A stretch of DNA of 5,305 nucleotides. Origin: Deinococcales bacterium. GTDB taxonomy: Bacteria; Deinococcota; Deinococci; Deinococcales; Deinococcaceae. The translations under genes and the position numbers were made by a program. Below, one piece after another: positions 1 through 4,984 of this stretch. The DNA lies in the NCBI GenBank assembly GCA_025359705.1, contig JANYFS010000625.1, positions 1 through 5,305 on the forward strand, written 5' to 3'. The notes under the pieces were generated by a model. The model was not told the origin of the DNA, did not search any database, and worked only from the letters and a program-made list of their open reading frames with translations. Numbering within the stretch: position 1 is the stretch's first letter; each line of letters opens with the position of its first letter.

Positions 1-171
1 ATTTATGTATTTATTGTGGTATTGGTGGTTTTGCGTTTGATTATTTTGCATTGAGTAAATTAATTGTCGCGCTCAAATAATTTATCGTGCAGGCTTGTAC
101 CTAAAAACTAGCTGTGATTTTTGATAAAGACTCGAGAAATATTAAATCTTGCAAGATGGAACAGGGCTAAG
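1..171. other. AT-rich intergenic spacer downstream of the ssuD-like gene
   Basis: The first 120 bases are about one third G+C, clearly lower than the genes to the right, and no convincing coding frame is seen. The stretch contains one CTCGAG site (131-136) and a perfect 12-bp palindrome at 146-157 (ATCTTGCAAGAT). On the minus strand this palindrome lies just after the ssuD stop and is followed by a T-rich stretch, so it could act as a weak terminator, but its stem would have only four pairs. Nothing else is recognisable. Confidence 0.5.
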
Positions 172-1293
172 TTAAGACGTGGGAGCCACCGAATCGGTAT
201 AAATCACTCGAGCCGTATCGCTTTCGCCCTTAAATAAAGGCATCACCAATTCACCAAAGAAACGGGCTTCCTCGAGATGAGGATACCCCGAAAAGATAAA
301 GGTGTCAATTCCCATACTTTGATAGTCGCGGATTTTGGCAGCTACCTGCTGGGGGTCGCCCACTAGCGCCACCCCCACCCCGCTGCGGGCCATGCCCACC
401 CCCGCCCACAGGTTGGGTTCCACCCACAAATCTCCCCGCTCGAGGCTGTCTTGCAACATCTCGATTTGGCGGCGCTGCCCTGTGGAATCCACATTGGTAT
501 AGGAGCTTTCAAAGGCCGAACGCACCGCAGGATCAACCCTCGAGATCAGTTTTTCGGCGGCAGCAACGGCCTCGGCCTCGGTTTCCCGCACCACCACATG
601 CATCCGAATGCCGTAGCGCAAGGTGCGCCCAAACTCTCCCTCGAGCGCCTTCATTTGCTGCATCCGCTCCACAATCATCTCACGCTTTTCGCCCCACAAC
701 AAATAGACATCGGCAAGCTCGGCTGCAATCCGCATGGCAGCCTCACTGGCCCCGCCAAAATATAGGGGTATCGGCACGGCGGGTTTGGGGTCTAGCACTG
801 CGCCCTCAAAGGAAAATAGCTCGCTTGTGTAGGAAATGGCTCCTTCCTCCGTCCACAGTTTTCGCAAGATGCTCATAAACTCTTTGGTTCTCTGATACCG
901 CGTTTCATGAGCCTCAAAATCGCCTTACATGGCATTTTCGGCAGGACTTGAGCCTGTGACAATGTTAATCCGCACCCGTCCAGGAAAGAGGTTTTGCAAA
1001 GTTGCGGTCATTTTGGCATACATTGCGGGCGAAAACATCCCAGGCCGCACTGCAATCAGCAAGCCCGCCCCCTTGGTGCGGGCCAGTGCCGCCACCGCTG
1101 CCGTATAGTTCTCCAATTCGCTATGATAATTGGTGGCAGTCAGCAAGCTCGAGAACCCCATCTCCGCCGCCGTCTCAATCAGGCTCGAGACATACTCGAG
1201 GGTGGGTTTGCGTGGCAATTTTTCCTTGGTACCCAGATAGGCTCCATCTCGGGAAAGCTGGCAAAACCATAGAAAATCGGGTATTTGGTTCAT
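172..1293 (-). pseudogene. ssuD: SsuD-like FMNH2-dependent alkanesulfonate monooxygenase, interrupted by an in-frame TAA
   Basis: One continuous frame encodes 373 residues if the TAA at 925-927 (codon 123) is read as a residue; E. coli SsuD is about 380. SsuD enzymes use reduced flavin and O2 to release sulfite from alkanesulfonates. The fit to SsuD is strong in both halves: FLWF and YLGT near the start, RINIVTGSSP before the stop, then PLYFGG, RYGIRMHVVVRET, PNLWAGVGMAR and FSGYPHLEEA. Counterparts of SsuD Arg226, His228, Arg297 and Tyr331 are present (about residues 230, 232, 303, 337); the region of Cys54 has no cysteine. The frame after the stop (GDFEAHETRY) continues the family sequence, so only one codon is damaged. 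The start at 1293 is chosen because AAGGAG (1302-1307) lies 8 nt upstream and MNQIPDF begins where the family does. A restart at the ATG at 874-876 would give only the C-terminal 234 residues. No ssuABC or flavin reductase gene is nearby. Confidence 0.85.
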
Positions 1294-1301
1294 GTTTGGG
1301 A

Positions 1302-1307
1302 CTCCTT
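1302..1307 (-). promoter_or_regulatory. Ribosome binding site of the ssuD-like gene
   Basis: Minus strand AAGGAG, preceded by a run of A, sits 8 nt before the ATG at 1291-1293. It decides in favour of this start over the in-frame ATG at 1354-1356, which would add 21 residues with no counterpart in SsuD. Confidence 0.75.
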
Positions 1308-1312
1308 TTTTT

Positions 1313-1336
1313 AAGAGAGTAAGAGGGTAAGAGGGT
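1313..1336. repeat. Tandem 8-bp repeat, three copies, just upstream of ssuD
   Basis: Plus strand reads AAGAGAGT, AAGAGGGT, AAGAGGGT in direct succession; the first copy has one mismatch and a partial fourth copy (AAGA) follows. The array lies 20-43 bp upstream of the ssuD start codon, where promoter elements or the leader would be. Changes in copy number would alter spacing by 8 bp per unit. Confidence 0.7.
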
Positions 1337-1365
1337 AAGAAACAGCTCGAGTTCAATAATCTTTT

Positions 1366-1398
1366 AATCTTTTAATCATTCGTAGGGACGGGGCGCTG
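1366..1398. repeat. 33-bp direct repeat, copy 1
   Basis: This 33-base sequence recurs exactly at 1463-1495, an offset of 97 bp. It starts with an A/T-rich part (AATCTTTTAATC) and ends in CGTAGGGACGGGGCGCTG. The similarity extends a few bases further left (an additional AATCTTTTA unit) with one inserted A in copy 2. In this copy the G-rich end forms the left arm of a hairpin with 1398-1406. It looks like a small dispersed non-coding repeat, and only these two copies can be seen here. Confidence 0.85.
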
Positions 1399-1406
1399 CC
1401 TCGTCC
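1386..1406. repeat. Hairpin in repeat copy 1
   Basis: GGACGGGGC (1386-1394) pairs with GCCTCGTCC (1398-1406) around a 3-base loop GCT: nine pairs with one G-T wobble. No T-run follows on either strand, so a classic intrinsic terminator is unlikely. It is placed between the MalG-type gene and ssuD, so it might stabilise the 3' end of the importer mRNA. In copy 2 the right arm has diverged (GGATCGTCG) and the hairpin is largely lost. Confidence 0.6.
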
Positions 1407-1462
1407 GTCTTTGGTGCATTTTAAATAATCCCCTCGAGCCAAACAACCTTCTAAATCTTTTA

Positions 1463-1495
1463 AATCTTTTAATCATTCGTAGGGACGGGGCGCTG
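1463..1495. repeat. 33-bp direct repeat, copy 2
   Basis: It is identical to 1366-1398 over 33 bases. The sequence after the repeat differs between copies, so the repeated unit ends near the CGCTG. It lies 58 bp downstream of the end of the MalG-type permease gene. Confidence 0.85.
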
Positions 1496-1530
1496 GATCG
1501 TCGTTCTTTTTGCTCGAGGCAATTATCCTT

Positions 1531-1554
1531 AACGAATAACAAAAAACGAATAAC
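1531..1554. repeat. Short direct repeat AACGAATAAC, period 14
   Basis: AACGAATAAC occurs at 1531-1540 and 1545-1554, separated by AAAA. The second copy overlaps the last base of the MalG-type stop codon (CTA at 1554-1556 on the plus strand). It is probably simple-sequence drift at the gene end; no function is apparent. Confidence 0.6.
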
Positions 1555-2405
1555 TACCCCTTCACACTCCCCGCTGTCAACCCAGAAACAATCCGCTTTT
1601 GAAATACAATAATCAAAATAATAATGGGAATCATGGCAATGGTAATTGCGGCAGACATCAACGCAAAAGGAAAGGCAAATTCCCCCTGATATAGTGTAAC
1701 CCCCACCGAAACTGTCCGCATCTCGAGACGAGTATTTAAGGATAGGGCCAATAAGAATTCGTTCCAAGAATTCACAAAAACCAAAATTCCCGCAGTAACC
1801 AAGCCAGGTAGAGCCAAGGGCAAAATGATTTTACGCAGTGCGCCCACTTTAGAGCAGCCGTCCACCATTGCCGCCGACTCGAGTTCGCTGGGGATGCTGG
1901 TGAAAAATGCGGTTAGCGTCAAAATAGCAACGGGAAGGGAGAGTGCAGTATAGGGTAAAATGAGCGCGGGATAGGTATTGATCAAAGAAAAATGGGTCAT
2001 GATTTTGTAGAGCGGAACCATCATAGCGATCACCGGAATCATCGAGAAAACTACCACCGAAGACATGATCAAGCCCTTATTTTTGATGTTCAGCCGTGCC
2101 AGGGGATAGGCTGCCATTGCTGCAATAATCACACACAAAATGGTACTCACGCTCGAGGTAATCAGGGAATTCAAGAAAAAATTTAGGAAGGGTTTGGCTT
2201 GAAAAACTTGCACATAGTTATCCCATTTCCAAATATGAGGCAAATAGGTGATGGGTTTAGTTTGAAGTTCGGTTTCACTTTTGAGTGAAGTGAGAATCGT
2301 CCAAACCAGTGGGAAAAACCCACCCAATACTAAGGCAATCAGGCCCAAAGAGCGCCAGAATTTGGCGCTGAACGGTTCTTTACGGAGTTCTTCGGCGGCT
2401 TCCAT
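1554..2405 (-). CDS. ABC sugar transporter permease, MalG type (CUT1 family)
   Basis: It encodes 283 residues, the usual length for MalG-type permeases, one of the two membrane subunits that form the channel of a carbohydrate importer. About six hydrophobic segments are visible, roughly residues 17-40, 78-101, 112-132, 145-170, 198-217 and 247-268. The cytoplasmic EAA loop that docks the ATPase is well formed at 176-196 (ESAAMVDG, then RKIILP). The C-terminus, FQKRIVSGLTAGSVKG, is typical of the family. The ATG at 2403-2405 directly follows the TAG of the upstream permease; its ribosome binding site AGGAG (2411-2415) lies inside the last codons of that gene, so translation is probably coupled. 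Base composition is lower in G+C than in the MalF-type gene. The exact sugar cannot be read from the permease. Confidence 0.93.
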   Translation of the reverse strand: MEAAEELRKEPFSAKFWRSLGLIALVLGGFFPLVWTILTSLKSETELQTKPITYLPHIWKWDNYVQVFQAKPFLNFFLNSLITSSVSTILCVIIAAMAAYPLARLNIKNKGLIMSSVVVFSMIPVIAMMVPLYKIMTHFSLINTYPALILPYTALSLPVAILTLTAFFTSIPSELESAAMVDGCSKVGALRKIILPLALPGLVTAGILVFVNSWNEFLLALSLNTRLEMRTVSVGVTLYQGEFAFPFALMSAAITIAMIPIIILIIVFQKRIVSGLTAGSVKG

Positions 2406-3335
2406 CTAATCTCCTCTCACAAAACGCACATAGAAAAAAGTGATGGCAAGGCCAAGGGCAAAAAGTGTGACACACAGTGCGGAGCTGGCTCCAAAGTCGT
2501 AGCTCTCAAAGATGGTGCGGTAAATCAGGATACCCAAAGTCTCGAGCGCACGGTCTGGCCCGCCCGAGGTGAGCGCGTAGGGAATATCAAAAACCTGTAG
2601 TGCAGACAGGGTGCGAAAAATCAGCGCCACCGACAGGGCAGGCGCAAGCAGCGGCAGCAGCACCCGCCAAAAACTCTGCCATTTGGAAGCCCCATCCACC
2701 TCCGCCGCCTCGAGGATGTCTTTGGGAACCCCTTGCAGCCCGCTGAGGGTCAGCAAACCCACAAAGCTCGAGGTTTTCCAAATGGTGACGACGCAAAATG
2801 CAAACACCGCCAAAGAAGGTGTGACCAGCCAGCGCTTGGCCTCGAGGCCCAAACTGGTCAGCCAGGCGTTAAAAACCCCGTAATCGCCGTTGAACATCCA
2901 AGCAAACATCAGGGCGCTGAACACCGGTGGCATGGCCCACGGCAGCAGCAGGGCCACTCGAGCGAGGGCGCGAAAACGTCCAGGTTGGTTGGCGATCAGG
3001 GCAATCGGAATGCCCACCAAAAAGGAACCCGCCACGGTCAAAACCCCAAGGTACAGAGTATTCCACAGTGCGCCGCGAAAGCGAAAATCTCCCACCATCT
3101 CTACAAAGTTCTTGATCCCATTAAAAGGTTCTCCCAAACCAGGCTCGAGCAGTTTTTGCACATGAAAACTACTCCAAAATACCGTAACCAGTGGATACAA
3201 GAATAGTCCACCCAGCAACAAGGCGGCGGGTAGCATCAACCAAAAAGCCAAAGCATTATCACTAAGGTCGCCACCCTTAAACCTGGGGGGAGGAATCTGG
3301 ACTACCGCCACTTGTGGATTCTTTTGAGGTTCCAT
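2406..3335 (-). CDS. ABC sugar transporter permease, MalF type (CUT1 family)
   Basis: It encodes 309 residues, partner of the MalG-type permease in the importer membrane dimer. A proline-rich cytoplasmic N-terminus of about 28 residues precedes a first membrane segment at about 30-55. Further segments are at about 92-115, 125-147, 172-197, 226-247 and 286-305. The EAA loop is at 209-228 (EAAEVDGASKWQSFWRVLLP), preceded by GVPKDIL, a very typical CUT1 pattern. The motif DIPYALTSGGP (250-260) is also characteristic of MalF-type subunits. The length fits the short SugA/LacF-like form, without the extra N-terminal segments and large periplasmic loop of E. coli MalF. The start at 3333-3335 has GAAGG (3342-3346) 6 nt upstream. 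A 107-bp spacer with a hairpin separates it from the binding-protein gene. Confidence 0.93.
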   Translation of the reverse strand: MEPQKNPQVAVVQIPPPRFKGGDLSDNALAFWLMLPAALLLGGLFLYPLVTVFWSSFHVQKLLEPGLGEPFNGIKNFVEMVGDFRFRGALWNTLYLGVLTVAGSFLVGIPIALIANQPGRFRALARVALLLPWAMPPVFSALMFAWMFNGDYGVFNAWLTSLGLEAKRWLVTPSLAVFAFCVVTIWKTSSFVGLLTLSGLQGVPKDILEAAEVDGASKWQSFWRVLLPLLAPALSVALIFRTLSALQVFDIPYALTSGGPDRALETLGILIYRTIFESYDFGASSALCVTLFALGLAITFFYVRFVRGD

Positions 3336-3370
3336 TCTTTACCTTCTATGACCTCGAGGGAATAACAAAT

Positions 3371-3400
3371 AAAAGGGCCACCCACTCGAGCCGCCCCTTT
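3371..3400 (-). terminator. Attenuator-like or 3'-stabilising hairpin between the binding-protein and permease genes
   Basis: On the minus strand AAAGGGGC (3393-3400) pairs with GCCCTTTT (3371-3378): eight pairs including one G-U, with a 14-nt loop that contains a CTCGAG site. A T-rich tail (ATTTGTTATT) follows. It lies 43-72 bp after the stop codon of the binding-protein gene and before the permeases. Partial termination or mRNA stabilisation here would make binding protein in excess over permease, as is usual for such importers. The stem is modest and the tail is not a clean T-run, so strength is uncertain. Confidence 0.5.
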
Positions 3401-3442
3401 ATCTACACGCAAATAGCTACACACACATCCAATGACTTGAGT

Positions 3443-4687
3443 CTATTTCAACAGTGGAGCCAACTCGGTTTGCATCTCCTCGAGCGCCTGATCTACACTT
3501 TTGGCCCCAGCAACGGCTGCATTTACCTTGGTGCGGATAATTTCCGAAACCTTGGGATAATTGGCAGAAACAGGGCGCGGGCGGGCTTTAATTACCGAAG
3601 CATACAGCGCATCAAAGTGCGGGTTGGCTTTCAAAACTGCCGCATCTTTAAACAGATCTTTGCGAGCGGGCAAATACGAGCCATTCACTGCCAAATCGCG
3701 GCCCGCATCGCTCGAGGCCATGTATTTGATTAGCTTAAAAGCAGCGGCTTTTTGGGTGGAATTGCTGTTGATGGCCCATTGCCAGCCCCCAATACAGGTA
3801 CTCGAGGCATTATTCCCAAACACCGGGATCTTGGTCACACCCACATTGCCTGCTACCAGCGTGGGGTCGGGGGATTTGCCTTGAAAGTGCGCCCAAGCGT
3901 AGCTCCAGTTGAGGCCAAACAAAACTTTGCCCGCTTGAAATACCTTTCTCGAGTCGTCGGTTTTGCTTTCCGCCATGCTCTTGGGCGAGATATTGTACTT
4001 ATTGATGGCATCCACCAAAAATCCCAAACCTTTTTTGGCCTCGGGGCTGGTCACACCTTTGTCGATAGAGCCGCCCGCCGACCAGGTTAGCTCGAGGAAG
4101 TTGCAAACCGTTCCTTCGATGGGTGCGCCTTGATAGTTGAAGCCTTGCAGGTCGCCGCCTTCGGCCTTGGTGATTTTTTGGGCGGTTGTCACCAGTTCGT
4201 CCCAGGTTTTGGGGACTTTGGCGTTGTATTTTGCCAGCAGATCTTTGCGGTAATACAAAAATTGCGCGTCGGTAAAGGCGGGTAGGCTGTAGAGTTTTCC
4301 GCCAATGGTGGCAGCATTAACCGTGCCAGGCAGCAACCCCGAGAGGAACAGTTTTTCGGCTCCTGCACCCTTAAAGTAGGCATCCAGCGGCTCGGCCCAA
4401 CCTGCGGCGGCAAAAGTGGCGGGGCGCACCACGTCGATCAAAAACACATCCAGGCTCGAGTCTTTGGCGGCAAGTACCGTAGTCAGGTACTGGTTTTGGG
4501 CTTCACTGGTGGCCCCACCGGTCTCGAGGGTGACTTTGATGTCGGGGTTGGCCTTCTCGAATTTGGCAAAAATCGGGCCAAACACCTCGGGGCGCTGCTG
4601 CGAACCCATAAATACTTTGATGGTGACAGCCGAGGCGGAAGAAAGGCTGAGCAGTCCTGCAAGAGCGATCATTGCTTTAAGTTTCAT
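3443..4687 (-). CDS. Periplasmic sugar-binding protein of the ABC importer (trehalose/maltose-binding type, SBP_bac_1)
   Basis: It encodes 414 residues. A Sec signal (MKLKAMIALAGLLSLSSASA) ends in an Ala-Ser-Ala site at 18-20; there is no lipobox cysteine, so the mature protein of about 394 residues should be released by signal peptidase I. The mature part begins VTIKVFMGS, continues with FEKANPDIKVTLETG (43-57), SLDVFLIDVVRPATFA (78-93), and the hallmark stretch SLPAFTDAQFLYYRKDLLAKY (134-154) followed by PKTWDELVTTAQ. Further family features are GFNYQGAPIEGTVCNFLELTWSAGG (182-206), NWSYAW (260-265) and GGWQWAI (300-306). From memory these match trehalose/maltose-binding proteins of Thermus more than E. 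coli MalE, so an alpha-glucoside such as trehalose or maltose is a reasonable but unproven ligand. The only two cysteines, 195 and 298, could form a disulfide. It is the first gene of the operon. Confidence 0.9.
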   Translation of the reverse strand: MKLKAMIALAGLLSLSSASAVTIKVFMGSQQRPEVFGPIFAKFEKANPDIKVTLETGGATSEAQNQYLTTVLAAKDSSLDVFLIDVVRPATFAAAGWAEPLDAYFKGAGAEKLFLSGLLPGTVNAATIGGKLYSLPAFTDAQFLYYRKDLLAKYNAKVPKTWDELVTTAQKITKAEGGDLQGFNYQGAPIEGTVCNFLELTWSAGGSIDKGVTSPEAKKGLGFLVDAINKYNISPKSMAESKTDDSRKVFQAGKVLFGLNWSYAWAHFQGKSPDPTLVAGNVGVTKIPVFGNNASSTCIGGWQWAINSNSTQKAAAFKLIKYMASSDAGRDLAVNGSYLPARKDLFKDAAVLKANPHFDALYASVIKARPRPVSANYPKVSEIIRTKVNAAVAGAKSVDQALEEMQTELAPLLK

Positions 4688-4697
4688 AGGTTGAGTT

Positions 4698-4702
4698 CTC
4701 CT
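4698..4702 (-). promoter_or_regulatory. Ribosome binding site of the binding-protein gene, overlapping a CTCGAG site
   Basis: Minus strand AGGAG lies 10 nt before the ATG at 4685-4687, a slightly long spacing. It runs directly out of a CTCGAG palindrome (4701-4706), sharing the bases AG with it. Confidence 0.6.
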
Positions 4703-4716
4703 CGAGCGCTTTTTGC

Positions 4717-4736
4717 TGTGGTAAAGGTGTGGTAAA
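4717..4736. repeat. 9-bp direct repeat with 11-bp period in the leader of the importer operon
   Basis: TGTGGTAAA occurs at 4717-4725 and 4728-4736 (minus strand TTTACCACA), an 11-bp period that places both copies on nearly the same face of the helix. It lies between the candidate promoter and the ribosome binding site of the binding-protein gene, a plausible place for a regulator to bind. No known operator is recognised. Confidence 0.5.
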
Positions 4737-4745
4737 TCAGACTAT

Positions 4746-4774
4746 AGCATAGCTGAAGAATATCGACTTATTAA
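4746..4774 (-). promoter_or_regulatory. Candidate sigma-70-type promoter of the importer operon
   Basis: On the minus strand TTAATA (4769-4774) and TATGCT (4746-4751) are separated by 17 bp; each matches the consensus at four of six positions. An overlapping alternative -10 is TATAGT (4741-4746), without a good -35. Transcripts would have a leader of roughly 50 nt. This is the best candidate in the 175-bp spacer but is weak by sequence alone. Confidence 0.3.
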
Positions 4775-4862
4775 CTGTTTGAGTGCAGATTTTAACCCCA
4801 TATTGCAACGAATGGGTTCGCTTGGACTTACAACTGGGTAAAAACATGCTGTAGTCTCAAGA

Positions 4863-4984
4863 TCAATCCCGTGTAATGACATACACATTTACTCTCTCGA
4901 GTTCGCGTAGCACTCTTGAAATCACCGAACCACGCAGGAATTCCTTCCACCTCGAGCGCCATGTTTCACCCAGTACCATGAAGT
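4863..4984 (-). pseudogene. kdpD: 3' remnant of a KdpD-like sensor protein gene, cut by the IS3-family element
   Basis: The last 38-40 codons before the TGA at 4863-4865 read FMVLGETWRSRW, KEFLRGSVISRVLRE, LERVNVYVITRD. This matches the end of the universal-stress-like domain of KdpD proteins, whose pattern is roughly (T)(Q)IVxGxxxRSRWxExLxGSVVxRLLRxxxxIDVxV. The protein stops here instead of continuing into a histidine kinase, as in the short KdpD-like proteins that I recall from Deinococcus and relatives. Full KdpD senses potassium and turgor and acts with KdpE on the Kdp potassium pump. Homology fades upstream of codon NF (about 4980-4985), where the IS left end begins; the rest of the gene is not in this window and may lie beyond the IS. 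The identification rests on about 40 residues. Confidence 0.6.

Noticed and set aside
146..157. 12-bp palindrome ATCTTGCAAGAT as a regulator operator
   Set aside because: It is a single copy at the 3' side of a broken gene with no promoter evident; a 12-bp palindrome can arise by chance.
1294..1356. ssuD start 21 codons upstream at ATG 1354-1356
   Set aside because: The extra residues run through the tandem 8-mer and have no SsuD counterpart, while AAGGAG sits correctly in front of the ATG at 1291-1293.
1366..1495. CRISPR-like array from the 33-bp repeats
   Set aside because: There are only two copies, 64 bp of low-complexity sequence between them, no third unit and no cas genes. It is better seen as a dispersed or duplicated repeat.
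1372..1767. A 131-residue minus-strand frame overlapping the end of the MalG-type gene
   Set aside because: It overlaps the clear permease frame, runs through the non-coding repeats, and its Cys/Arg-rich product looks like out-of-frame translation.
3752..4090. Plus-strand frame antisense to the binding-protein gene (and similar ones at 451-765, 994-1322, 2733-3206 and 3314-3733)
   Set aside because: All lie opposite well-supported genes and give no recognisable domain; they follow from codon bias of the opposite strand.
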